From contig CAXGUG010000006.1 in the NCBI GenBank assembly GCA_964012715.1, positions 8,090 to 72,089 of the forward strand: a stretch of 64,000 nt of DNA, in the 5' to 3' direction. Shown in pieces: positions 17,026-25,383 of this stretch; the stretch's first letter is position 1; every line of letters begins with the position of its first letter. The notes beneath the pieces were generated by a model. The model saw only the letters and a list, made by a program, of their open reading frames with translations. It was not told where the DNA came from and ran no database searches. The translations under genes and the position numbers were made by a program. The DNA is from UBA1479 sp964012715 (lineage in GTDB: Bacteria; Pseudomonadota; Alphaproteobacteria; Rhodospirillales; Casp-alpha2).

Positions 17026-18888
17026 ATGACCCGCCCCATTAACGTATTGTTTGTCAATCAGCCGTCGAACCCCATGTCGGAGATCGAGCTGAGCTTCGAC
17101 AAGCAGAATGAGATTTTCAACACGGTCGTCATTCCGCTTGGGGTCCTATACCTGTCTTCGTATCTGAAGCAGCACGTTCCTCAAGTCAGGACGGACGTGA
17201 TCGATTACGCCTATGAGGTATTCAACCAATCTCATCAGGCCCGAAACATCGATGAGTTGATCATCCGGACCGCGGAACAGATCACGATGAAGCCGGACAT
17301 TCTGGCTTTTTCGGCAATGTTCTCGGTATCGCATCCATTTTTGCTGAAAGCGGTAGAACTGCTCTCCGCTTTTTGGCCGGAGGCGACCGTCATCGTCGGT
17401 GGCAACCACGCCACCAATACGACCAAGATGCTGCTGGAAAATCCCGATGTGGACTATGTGGCACGGGGCGAATGCGAAGAATCGTTCCGTCAGTTCGTCG
17501 AAAATTTCGATGATCTGCCTAACCACAAGATCCAGGGCATCTATACCAAAGCGGATATCGACGCCGGTGTCCCGCTGACGATTTCCCAGTATGTCGACAA
17601 CTTGGACGACATTCCGTTCCCGGATTGGGAATTGATCGATATGGCTGCCTATACCCGATCGACGACCGCGCGGGCGCGCCGAAACGTCGATGGCGCCGAT
17701 CGGCGTGAATGCTCGATCATGACAACCCGGGGCTGCCCGTTTTCCTGCACCTTCTGCGCCAGCCACACCGTAAACGGGCGCAAGGTCCGGTTCCGGTCGG
17801 TCGAAAACGTCGTGAAAGAGATCCAACACCTCTACGACCACTACGGCATTAACCTCATCGTCCCCGAAGACGACCTATTCACCGCCAATCGGCGAAAGGT
17901 CGTTCCGTTGCTGAATGCAATCAAGGACTTCCGCGAAACGATTCCGAACTTCGAATTGCAGTTCCCGAATGCATTGTCGGTCAACACCCTGTTCGACGAC
18001 GTCATGGATGCCTTGATCGAAGCTGGTATGAAGGTCACGAACGTGGCCATCGAGTCGGGCTCCCCCGAAGTCCAACGCGATGTGATCAAGAAGCGCGTCA
18101 ATTTGGATCGCGCCGTCGAGGTCGTGCGCTATTTCCGCGAACGCGGCGTCACGACCCGCTGTTACTTCATCGGCGGCTTCCCCGGGGAAACCCGCGAACA
18201 AATGCTGGAAACCATCGAGTACGCGCGAAATCTGCGATCCGATTGGTGCACGTTTCATATCGCGGCACCTTTGCGCGGCACGGAAATGTACCAGCAGTTC
18301 GTCGATGCCGGATACATTAAGGACGACGTGGCGACTTGGTCGACGGCGTTCTTCCAAGAGCGGTCTTTCGACACGCCCGAGATCGGCGCTGAAGAACTGA
18401 AGGAATTGTTCTATCGCGCCAACCTTGACGTTAACTTCCTGCACAACCCCAACTTGTTGGAAGGCAACTTCGAAAAAGCCCTGTGGATCTACCGGGACAT
18501 TGTCTACAGCTACCCGTTCCACATTGTCGGCTGGTACTGCATCATGAAGTGCCATGAAGCACTGGGCGATGAAGACGCAGCCCGCGATACCCGTGCGCGT
18601 ATTTACAATCTGCTTCAACACGACGCCCGGGCACGACGGATGTACCGCAAGTACGCCGACCTGATTCCCGACATCGAGTTCGATATCGACGCCGAAACCG
18701 TCCACGAAGACGAGACGGAACTTGAACACGAGTCGGAAGAATTTCTCGCCGACGAGGCCTTGTCGGACGAATTCCTGTCCTCGCAAGTCAAAGCCAAGAA
18801 AGTCCGCGACGGCGAAGCACCCGACAGCACGGACGGCACCCAGAATATTTCCAAACGCCCCCGCAGCCCGCATCAAGCGCCTGCCTGA
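17026..18888 (+). CDS. B12-binding-domain radical SAM protein
   Basis: This 620-residue enzyme combines an N-terminal cobalamin-binding-like Rossmann domain (about 1-160, with VIVGGNHAT and DYVARGECEESF) and a radical SAM barrel whose iron-sulfur ligands are Cys237, Cys241 and Cys244 (CPFSCTFC). The canonical DxHxxG cobalamin loop is not visible, so B12 may bind base-on or not at all. A C-terminal extension from about 480 is helical and ends in a very acidic stretch (549-586, 17 Asp/Glu of 38) and a basic tail. Family members do radical methylations or ring rearrangements. It has its own putative promoter and starts a new transcription block. Confidence 0.82.
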   Translation: MTRPINVLFVNQPSNPMSEIELSFDKQNEIFNTVVIPLGVLYLSSYLKQHVPQVRTDVIDYAYEVFNQSHQARNIDELIIRTAEQITMKPDILAFSAMFSVSHPFLLKAVELLSAFWPEATVIVGGNHATNTTKMLLENPDVDYVARGECEESFRQFVENFDDLPNHKIQGIYTKADIDAGVPLTISQYVDNLDDIPFPDWELIDMAAYTRSTTARARRNVDGADRRECSIMTTRGCPFSCTFCASHTVNGRKVRFRSVENVVKEIQHLYDHYGINLIVPEDDLFTANRRKVVPLLNAIKDFRETIPNFELQFPNALSVNTLFDDVMDALIEAGMKVTNVAIESGSPEVQRDVIKKRVNLDRAVEVVRYFRERGVTTRCYFIGGFPGETREQMLETIEYARNLRSDWCTFHIAAPLRGTEMYQQFVDAGYIKDDVATWSTAFFQERSFDTPEIGAEELKELFYRANLDVNFLHNPNLLEGNFEKALWIYRDIVYSYPFHIVGWYCIMKCHEALGDEDAARDTRARIYNLLQHDARARRMYRKYADLIPDIEFDIDAETVHEDETELEHESEEFLADEALSDEFLSSQVKAKKVRDGEAPDSTDGTQNISKRPRSPHQAPA

Positions 18889-18996
18889 TTTCAGGGCTTC
18901 CCGAGCATTGACCTTTTTCGGCGGCGCCTCGATCAAAGCCGCCTCGAGACCCGCCGCGCGCCCTTTTGGCCGCGGCCATAGAACGATGAGGATTCC

Positions 18997-19665
18997 GTGA
19001 GTTTTTCAAAAGAATGGGATGATATCTACAAAGCGAGCGCTCATCTGAGCGTATGGCCGTGGTCCGACCTTGTCAGCTTGGTCAAACGCCATGTCCCGTC
19101 AATCGGCCCCGGCACCCGTGTGTTGGAAATCGGATGCGGCGCCGGCGCCAACGTTCCGTTCTTTCAAAGCTTGGGCGTAGATTACTGCGCCGTCGAGGGC
19201 AGCCCTTCGATCGTCGCCCAATTGCAGGCTCAGTATCCGGAAATCGCCGACCGGTTCGTCGCCTGCGATTTTACGGAAACCCTGCATTTTGACGGCCCTT
19301 TCGACGTCGCGATCGATCGCGGCAGCTTGCCGCACAATTCGGATGCCGGCATCCGCAAGACCGTTTCCCTGGCGTACGATGCCTTGCGCCCCGGCGGCAA
19401 ACTTATTTCCGTCGATTTGTGCTCAGACCAACATTATGGCGCAACCAGCGGGACCCCCTGCGACGATACCTATACCCGCAAAGACTTCACCGAAGGCGCC
19501 TTGGCCGGAACCGGACGTGTCCATTTTGCCGACAAGGAAAACCTGCTCGATATTTTCGCGGATTGGAACATCGAGACCCTAATGCACAAACGCTACGACC
19601 CCGTCACCCCGGATACGGGTTTCGTTCTTGCGTTTTGGAATATGGTCGCTGAAAAGCCGGCTTAA
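18997..19665 (+). CDS. SAM-dependent methyltransferase
   Basis: This 222-residue protein has SAM-binding motif I RVLEIGCGAG at residues 41-50, an acidic strand with VEGSP, and a typical 'FDVAIDRGSLPHN' segment, as in small class I methyltransferases such as TPMT-like and UbiE-like proteins. GTG 18997 follows GATGAGGA, a good ribosome site. The gene ends in a 4-base convergent overlap with the minus-strand dioxygenase-Rieske gene, with the two stop codons interlocked at 19662-19665. Substrate unknown; the upstream B12 radical SAM gene is its likely partner. Confidence 0.8.
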   Translation: MSFSKEWDDIYKASAHLSVWPWSDLVSLVKRHVPSIGPGTRVLEIGCGAGANVPFFQSLGVDYCAVEGSPSIVAQLQAQYPEIADRFVACDFTETLHFDGPFDVAIDRGSLPHNSDAGIRKTVSLAYDALRPGGKLISVDLCSDQHYGATSGTPCDDTYTRKDFTEGALAGTGRVHFADKENLLDIFADWNIETLMHKRYDPVTPDTGFVLAFWNMVAEKPA

Positions 19666-20888
19666 TCTTCGACCGTACCGACCGTGATGATGCCATCCCG
19701 CTCGGCGACCTGAAGACGCGTTAGTCCAAATTCGCCGCATTCTGCCCGACCGCTGTCGAGCGAGAACCGCAAGCCGTGATCTGCGCACGTGATCCACGCA
19801 CCGTCCAACGGCACATCGCCCAAGCGGCGCGCCAGGTGCGGACATTCATTGACGAAGGCTTGGCAACGACCGTCTCGGCGGGTCAGCAATACGGCTCGAC
19901 CACCGACGACGGCCTGATAAACCTCTCCTTCGCGAAGATGTTCAGAGCGAATATCTTCTTCTCGCTCGGAAGCCTGGCTCAAAGTTTCGCGCGGCTTGCT
20001 CGGCATTTCGGGAAGATCGATTTCTGAAACACCGGCGGGGCCTCCGTCCATCAGGGAAATCCACCCCGTGTGTCGGCGCCAGGCATCCGGCGCAAAGCGC
20101 AATGGCAGGCGGTTCAGGCGGATGGCTAGACTGATACGCGTAAAAGCCGAAACGTTGACCTGTGTCGCATGAAGAATTTCCGGATCAAAGATCAGCATAT
20201 CCCCGTCCCGCATCTCCGGCCGCGTCGGCAAGGGCAGGGGGATACCCTGCGATGCGTACGGAGGTTCGAACCGATGGTCCATGGACGATGCACATCCGGC
20301 GCGGTCGAAGAAAAACAGGCCATTGTCTTTGTTGATGCCGGCGATCGCCAACCACAAATTGACCCCGTCGAACGGTTGACCCCACCAACTGTCGACATGG
20401 GGACCATGCGTCCAGGCCGACATGGGCAATCCACCATGGTAGGCAATCGTCGCTTCCGGATCCGGGTTTTGAACCGGTCCCTTCACGCCCCGCAGGAATT
20501 CGGTCAAACCGATCTTGCCCTGGCACGCCGCGGAAAACGGAAAGACCAGCCGCATCGTCGGCGAGGAATGCAGAACGATATCGCCCTCAAGGCCCAGGCG
20601 CTGAACGGCGAATTCGCGGATCGTCTCGATCAACCACATGCGGTTATCCGCAACGAATGCCCCTGCGACGTCCCGGGCGGCGTCGGGCGGGACATGACGG
20701 TGGCACAGGGCCAAACCTTCCACCTCGACAGCATCAGCAACCGCGTCGCCACAACACCTTCGAATTGCATCGACGACGCCTCGTTGAAGGCGGGACAAAA
20801 GGTCGCTATGTCCATCGAACGCAGGCAATACGGTCCAGGCTTTTTCGTTCAGGACTTCACCGGCAAACCCACGATCGCTTCGGCCCAT
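19662..20888 (-). CDS. Phytanoyl-CoA dioxygenase-like protein fused to a Rieske [2Fe-2S] domain
   Basis: This 408-residue protein has two domains. Residues about 10-285 are PhyH-like: His164-x-Asp166 (GPHVDSWW), distal His240 (EILHAT) and Arg251, the set expected for a mononuclear Fe(II)/2-oxoglutarate site. Residues about 310-408 hold a Rieske domain, Cys349-x-His351 and Cys368-x2-His371 with a 16-residue spacer, as the family requires. The start is ATG at 20888-20886, preceded at nine bases by AGCAGGGA on the minus strand; an in-frame TTG at 20963 would add 25 residues. It is the only minus-strand gene in the first 62 kb. The Rieske cluster may supply electrons or simply bind; substrate unknown. 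Confidence 0.78.
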   Translation of the reverse strand: MGRSDRGFAGEVLNEKAWTVLPAFDGHSDLLSRLQRGVVDAIRRCCGDAVADAVEVEGLALCHRHVPPDAARDVAGAFVADNRMWLIETIREFAVQRLGLEGDIVLHSSPTMRLVFPFSAACQGKIGLTEFLRGVKGPVQNPDPEATIAYHGGLPMSAWTHGPHVDSWWGQPFDGVNLWLAIAGINKDNGLFFFDRAGCASSMDHRFEPPYASQGIPLPLPTRPEMRDGDMLIFDPEILHATQVNVSAFTRISLAIRLNRLPLRFAPDAWRRHTGWISLMDGGPAGVSEIDLPEMPSKPRETLSQASEREEDIRSEHLREGEVYQAVVGGRAVLLTRRDGRCQAFVNECPHLARRLGDVPLDGAWITCADHGLRFSLDSGRAECGEFGLTRLQVAERDGIITVGTVED

Positions 20889-20897
20889 AGATTGGTA

Positions 20898-20905
20898 TCC
20901 CTGCT
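20898..20905 (-). promoter_or_regulatory. Ribosome binding site deciding the start of the dioxygenase-Rieske gene
   Basis: Read on the minus strand, AGCAGGGA lies nine bases before ATG 20888. It favours this start over the upstream TTG at 20963, and so leaves a 95-base divergent regulatory gap to the FAD oxidoreductase gene. Confidence 0.5.
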
Positions 20906-20906
20906 G

Positions 20907-20918
20907 GCTCAATTGAGC
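20907..20918. promoter_or_regulatory. Perfect 12-base palindrome between divergent genes
   Basis: GCTCAATTGAGC reads identically on both strands and sits between the divergent starts at 20888 and 20984. It is a candidate operator for a dimeric regulator controlling one or both genes. No regulator gene is visible in the window. Confidence 0.3.
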
Positions 20919-20983
20919 GCTGACCCTAGCACAATTTTCGACATCCACCCCACAACCGAGCAACCCTCGTGCAAAAGCAATCC

Positions 20984-22330
20984 ATGATGCATTGGGCTGT
21001 CGTCGGCGGCGGATTTCGCGGGATCGTCACCGCGATATTATTACGCCAACGCGGCTGCGCCGTGACCCTGATCGAAAAAGCGGCCCATCTCGGCGGGCTG
21101 TTATACAGCGGGGACTGGGAAGGTCTGTACATCGACCGCGGCGCCCACTTGTTCGACAACGTCGACGACCATATCACCCAAATGATGCACGATATTCTGG
21201 GTCAGGAAATCGTGCCCGTCGACGTCCGATACGCCGCCGTCATGGCCGACCGCAAAGTCGACGGTCTTGCCGTCCCCGACTTCACGTCGTTGTCCGAGGA
21301 AACCAAACGCCGCGCCCTGTTTGAACTAATGAATGCCGTCGCCGCCCCCGAAGGGCCTGCGGCGGTAACCTTGAAAGACGTATACGACCAGCGGTTCGGA
21401 AAAACCCTGTCGGATCTATTGGACGGGCCCACGCGAAAGATGCTGCGCGCCGAACCCCGGGACTTAGCGCCGGAATCCTTCATTTCCACCCCCTTCCAAC
21501 GGCTGCGGTTTCTCGACGATTCCGTGACCGAAATTCTCAAGAAATCACCGGATCTGGACGACGTTATCGCCCTGCCGGTCAAGAACGACCCGCTACGCCA
21601 TTACAAGAATTCGGTCAGTCTTTACCCCCACCGAAACTATTACCCGTTGAAAAAGGGCATGCGGCAATTCTGCGAACAGGCCGCTGACTATCTCCGAAAA
21701 ATCGGCGTCGACCTTCGGATCGAAACCGGACTGTCCGGCATTGCCAAACACGATGGCAAACTCACCCTCGATTTCGGCGGCGAAGCTTTGGCATGCGACC
21801 GCCTGCTCTGGGCCTCCCCGGTGGGCGGCTTGGCCGGACTGCTTTGGGGCGAGAACCCCTTGATGGGATGGGCGACGCCGGTCCCGATGCTGATGTACTA
21901 TTATCTAGTTCCTCAGGACCGCGTCGGGCCTTACGCCTACATGCATGATTTCTCGGAACAGCACTTGCTGTTCCGGCCAAGCGCGATCGGACGATATGGC
22001 GGCCAGATCCGCGAGGACGGCATGACATACGTGTGCCTGGAAGTCGTAACCGATCGCGACAGCGCCGAATGGAACGACCCGGATGCCTTTGCGGAACGTG
22101 TCTGGCAGGAAGCCGCGGATTTAGGCGTGGTCGAGGGTCCCTGTCCCGAAACCCGCATGGTTCACGCCATGCCGGTCACCTACGTCCCACCGAAGCCCGG
22201 CTTCACCCAGCGCCGCGACGCCTTGATGACACGACTGCAACAAGAATTCGACGGGCGTGTGCATGCCCTGGAACAACACGCCTTTTCAAAGACCGATATC
22301 CAAGAAGCGATCGAGCTATGGATGCAATGA
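20984..22330 (+). CDS. FAD-dependent amine-oxidase/protoporphyrinogen-oxidase-like oxidoreductase
   Basis: This protein of about 448 residues opens with a dinucleotide-binding fold: G8-x-G10-x2-G13 in VVGGGFRG, then LIEKAAHLGGLL, a typical FAD/NAD(P)-binding N-terminus followed by the 'DRGAHLFDN' segment of the NAD(P)-binding-8/amine-oxidase superfamily, which also holds UDP-galactopyranose mutase. It should oxidise, desaturate or rearrange a small substrate, possibly a nucleotide sugar. The ATG at 20984 is preferred; 20987 and a GTG at 20969 are alternatives, and none has a convincing ribosome site. The next gene starts 16 bases after its stop. Substrate not deducible. Confidence 0.7.
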   Translation: MMHWAVVGGGFRGIVTAILLRQRGCAVTLIEKAAHLGGLLYSGDWEGLYIDRGAHLFDNVDDHITQMMHDILGQEIVPVDVRYAAVMADRKVDGLAVPDFTSLSEETKRRALFELMNAVAAPEGPAAVTLKDVYDQRFGKTLSDLLDGPTRKMLRAEPRDLAPESFISTPFQRLRFLDDSVTEILKKSPDLDDVIALPVKNDPLRHYKNSVSLYPHRNYYPLKKGMRQFCEQAADYLRKIGVDLRIETGLSGIAKHDGKLTLDFGGEALACDRLLWASPVGGLAGLLWGENPLMGWATPVPMLMYYYLVPQDRVGPYAYMHDFSEQHLLFRPSAIGRYGGQIREDGMTYVCLEVVTDRDSAEWNDPDAFAERVWQEAADLGVVEGPCPETRMVHAMPVTYVPPKPGFTQRRDALMTRLQQEFDGRVHALEQHAFSKTDIQEAIELWMQ

Positions 22331-22346
22331 ACAACGTGACGGCAGA

Positions 22347-23702
22347 ATGACCCAGAACCAAGACAAGACCTTGAACCCCACCGCAGCCATCGACGCCGCC
22401 CCTGATCAGGGCCAATGGATGCATGAGCTGCTTCGCCGCCTGTTTCCGATCTGCCGCAGCCTGACCGGCCCCGGCAACCGCGAAACCCTGGCGATCCTGA
22501 AGGAGCATATCGACGGCTTGAACGTCGTCGAGGTGCCGACGGGAACCGAGGTGTTCAGCTGGACCGTTCCCAACGAGTGGATTCCGAAGTCGGCCGAAAT
22601 CACGGGGCCGGACGGCCAGGTCCATGCTCGGTTCGCCGACAACAATCTTCATCTCGTCAACGGCGCCCAGTCGATTGACGTCGAACTTGATCGCGACGAA
22701 TTGCTGGAACGCATTTATAGCCTGCCCCAATCGCCGGACCTGATTCCCTACGTCACCAGCTACTACCACCCGCATTGGGGGTTCTGCATGCGCGACGACG
22801 AGAAGCAGGCGCTGCCGCCGGGAAAATACAGAGCGCGGATCGATGTTGAAAGCCGCCCTGGACATCTAGTTTATGGCGAGGCCGTCCTGCCCGGTGCGTC
22901 GGAACAGGAAATCCTGATCGACACCTACATCTGCCACCCTTCGATGGCCAACGACAACCTCTCCAGCGTGGTCGTCGCTACCGCTCTATACGGCTTGCTC
23001 GCGCAGCTCCCGAAACGGCGTTACACCTATCGTTTCGTGTTCGTGCCGGAAACGATCGGCTCGCTATGTTGGCTGATGAACAATGAAGACGGCGCGGTTA
23101 AGCGCATCCATGCCGGCCTTGTTCTCAGCTGTGTCGGAGACGGTGGCCCCTTCACTTTCAAAAAGTCGCGCAGCGGCAGCACGGAAATCGATCGTATCGC
23201 CGCCTGCGTACTGGGCGACAAAGGCGCGGCCGTGGATTTCTTCCCAAACTCCGGCAGCGACGAACGGCAATTTTGTTCGCCCGGATTCGACCTTCCGGTA
23301 GGCATGCTGTCGCGGACCTATCCAGGAAAGTGGCCTTACTACCATACCTCTGGCGACACGGCGGAACGGGTCACCCCGGACAACCTAGGGGGAAGCCTGG
23401 AAATGGCCATGCGTATCGTCGCCGCCTTGGAAGCCAATGCTCAAATCTATCGCCGGACCGACCCCCGGGGTGAACCGATGCTGTCGAAGTACGATCTGTA
23501 CCACCGCCAGAATCTGCGCCGGAACACGGATATGGACGCCGAGCGGCAATCGCGAGGCGCGCTGATGTGGCTGCTGAATCTGGCCGACGGTCGCCATAGC
23601 CTGCTGGAGATGGCCGAGAAATCCGGTAGCGATATTCTGATGCTCTCCGATTGGGCTGAAAGATTGACCGAAATCGGCTTGCTTCAGGAAGGCGCTGCGT
23701 AG
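22347..23702 (+). CDS. DUF4910-type aminopeptidase-like zinc protein
   Basis: This 451-residue protein belongs to the DUF4910/M28-like aminopeptidase-like family often found in polysaccharide loci. Candidate metal ligands are visible in order: 'TYICHPSMANDN' (His and Asp), 'FVFVPETIGS' (Glu) and 'YYHTSGDT' (His and Asp). A C-terminal helical domain of about 60 residues ('SRGALMWLLNLADG-HSLLEMAEKSG') looks like the winged-helix cap of the family. I chose ATG 22347; an upstream in-frame codon at 22257 would overlap the FAD gene by 74 bases. Its role may be hydrolysis of an amide on a sugar or peptide. Its neighbours downstream make pseudaminic acid. Confidence 0.75.
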   Translation: MTQNQDKTLNPTAAIDAAPDQGQWMHELLRRLFPICRSLTGPGNRETLAILKEHIDGLNVVEVPTGTEVFSWTVPNEWIPKSAEITGPDGQVHARFADNNLHLVNGAQSIDVELDRDELLERIYSLPQSPDLIPYVTSYYHPHWGFCMRDDEKQALPPGKYRARIDVESRPGHLVYGEAVLPGASEQEILIDTYICHPSMANDNLSSVVVATALYGLLAQLPKRRYTYRFVFVPETIGSLCWLMNNEDGAVKRIHAGLVLSCVGDGGPFTFKKSRSGSTEIDRIAACVLGDKGAAVDFFPNSGSDERQFCSPGFDLPVGMLSRTYPGKWPYYHTSGDTAERVTPDNLGGSLEMAMRIVAALEANAQIYRRTDPRGEPMLSKYDLYHRQNLRRNTDMDAERQSRGALMWLLNLADGRHSLLEMAEKSGSDILMLSDWAERLTEIGLLQEGAA

Positions 23703-23703
23703 C

Positions 23704-24186
23704 GTGCATCCGGGGGCGACCGACCGATCTGTGAACGACAGGCAACCCGTGGTTGCCTTGCGCCCGGTCGGCGCTGATGACTGCATGCGGCTTTATGACT
23801 GGCAGCAAGACCCCGCGACCCGCCGTTTCGCCCGCAATCCGTCGATTCCCACACCGACCGAACATCGGGAATGGTTCGATCGAAAACTAGCCGATCCGAC
23901 CTGTCTGTTCTTCATTGTTCAAGCTGGCAATGACGACGTGGGGTTCCTGCGCCTCGACCGGAGGCCTGACGAGGCTGAATCCGCCTATGAGGTTTCGATC
24001 GGTATCGCCCCGGCGCATCATGGCCGGGGGTATGGCCGGCGGGCCTTGGAAGAAGCTCGGAAAGCCTTACCCAAAGCCGTTTTTCACGCCTGCGTGCTAT
24101 CAGGCAACGAACCGTCTCACGCCTTGTTTCGTGCGGCGGGATACATCCAATGCCAAGACGAATGGTACAGGTCCGATCCGAGATGA
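23704..24186 (+). CDS. pseH: PseH-like GNAT acetyltransferase
   Basis: This 160-residue GNAT protein has the acetyl-CoA-binding loop HHGRGYGRRALEEAR and a final 'NEPSHALFRAAGY' typical of RimJ/RimL-type enzymes. In pseudaminic acid synthesis PseH acetylates the 4-amino group of UDP-4-amino-4,6-dideoxy-beta-L-AltNAc. The role is assigned from position: its stop overlaps the pseI start (ATGA) and all other Pse enzymes follow within 10 kb. GTG 23704 is taken as start, one base after the upstream stop; GTG 23731 is equally possible and would remove nine residues. The family alone would only say acyltransferase. Confidence 0.75.
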   Translation: MHPGATDRSVNDRQPVVALRPVGADDCMRLYDWQQDPATRRFARNPSIPTPTEHREWFDRKLADPTCLFFIVQAGNDDVGFLRLDRRPDEAESAYEVSIGIAPAHHGRGYGRRALEEARKALPKAVFHACVLSGNEPSHALFRAAGYIQCQDEWYRSDPR

Positions 24187-25259
24187 CGACTGAACAACGC
24201 CTGGAAACGACCTTCATGTTCGGCAATCGGCCCATCGGTCCGTCGTATCCGCCGTTGATCATCGCCGAGCTTTCCGGCAATCACAACGGCGACAAAGCGC
24301 GGGCGATCGCATTGATCGACGCTATTGCCGCCGCAGGCGCGGAAGCCGTGAAGTTTCAGACCTATACGGCCGATACGATCACCATCGATCACGACGGCCC
24401 CGATTTTCTGATCGACGACGGCCCCTGGAAGGGTCGTCGCCTACATGAGCTGTACCAGGAAGCGCATACCCCCTGGGAATGGCATGCCGACCTTCTCGCC
24501 CACGCGCGCGCGAAAGGACTATTGCCGTTCAGTTCCCCGTTCGATGCCTCGGCCGTTCGTTTCCTCGAAAGCCTTGATTGCCCGGCCTATAAAATCGCGT
24601 CGTTCGAATGCATCGACACCCCCCTTATCCGCACCGCCGCCGCGACAGGGAAGCCGTTGATCATTTCAACCGGATTAGCGGACCAAGCGGAGATCGACGC
24701 AGCGGTTGCCGCCGCACGCGAGGGCGGTGCGAGCGGCGTTGCGTTGCTGCACTGCGTAAGCGCTTATCCGGCGCCCGCTGAAGAATATAATCTTCATACC
24801 ATCCCGGCCCTGCGCCAGAGGCATCGCGTAGTCGTCGGCCTATCCGATCATACCCTTGGAACTGCGACTGCCGTCGCCGCCTGCGCCCTGGGGGCTTCGA
24901 TCATCGAAAAGCACGTCACCCTGGCCCGCGCCGACGGTGGCCCAGACAGCGGCTTTTCGCTGGAACCCGACGAGCTGGCCCGTCTGATCGAGGACTGCAA
25001 AACCGCCTGGCAGGCCCTGGGCGGCATCCGCCAAGACCCGACCGAAGCCGAGAAAGGCAACGTGCGCTTTCGTCGCTCGTTGTATGCCGTGCGCGACATC
25101 GCCGAAGGCGAATTGTTCAGCGCTGAAAACGTCCGCTCGATCCGACCGGGATACGGCTTGCCGCCGTCCGAAATCGACACCGTCATCGGGCGCCGAGCCC
25201 AAACCGCAATCGCACGCGGCACACCGCTGAACCGCAACCTGATTGTAGGAACCGACTAA
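24183..25259 (+). CDS. pseI: Pseudaminic acid synthase
   Basis: This 358-residue enzyme condenses 2,4-diacetamido-2,4,6-trideoxy-L-altrose with phosphoenolpyruvate to form pseudaminic acid. The NeuB-type TIM barrel carries IIAELSGNHNGD near the start, VKFQTYTADT and the PseI-typical KGRRLHELYQEAHTPWEWH segment, SSPFD, and 'GLSDHT ... SIIEKHVTL'. The last 65 residues form the antifreeze-like SAF domain (RRSLYAVRDI ... RPGYGLPP). The AHTPWEWH block favours PseI over sialic or legionaminic acid synthases. The start ATG 24183 overlaps the pseH stop; longer in-frame starts lie inside pseH. Confidence 0.93.
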   Translation: MTTEQRLETTFMFGNRPIGPSYPPLIIAELSGNHNGDKARAIALIDAIAAAGAEAVKFQTYTADTITIDHDGPDFLIDDGPWKGRRLHELYQEAHTPWEWHADLLAHARAKGLLPFSSPFDASAVRFLESLDCPAYKIASFECIDTPLIRTAAATGKPLIISTGLADQAEIDAAVAAAREGGASGVALLHCVSAYPAPAEEYNLHTIPALRQRHRVVVGLSDHTLGTATAVAACALGASIIEKHVTLARADGGPDSGFSLEPDELARLIEDCKTAWQALGGIRQDPTEAEKGNVRFRRSLYAVRDIAEGELFSAENVRSIRPGYGLPPSEIDTVIGRRAQTAIARGTPLNRNLIVGTD

Positions 25260-25383
25260 GCCCGACCGCTACGACGACGGAACCTTGAATCCCCGGGGCG
25301 TTCCCTGTATCGAACTGATGGCCCCCTGAATTTTCACCGATCCCGCCCTTTTCCGAACGTAAACATAGGACGCACCTGGTCAA

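Noticed and set aside
18920..18943. GGCGGC/GCCGCC inverted repeat before the methyltransferase at 18997
   Set aside because: A six-pair stem with a 12-base loop and no T-run is expected by chance in GC-rich DNA.
20169..20987. A 272-codon plus-strand frame opposite the dioxygenase-Rieske gene
   Set aside because: The minus strand carries complete iron and Rieske motifs; the plus frame has none.
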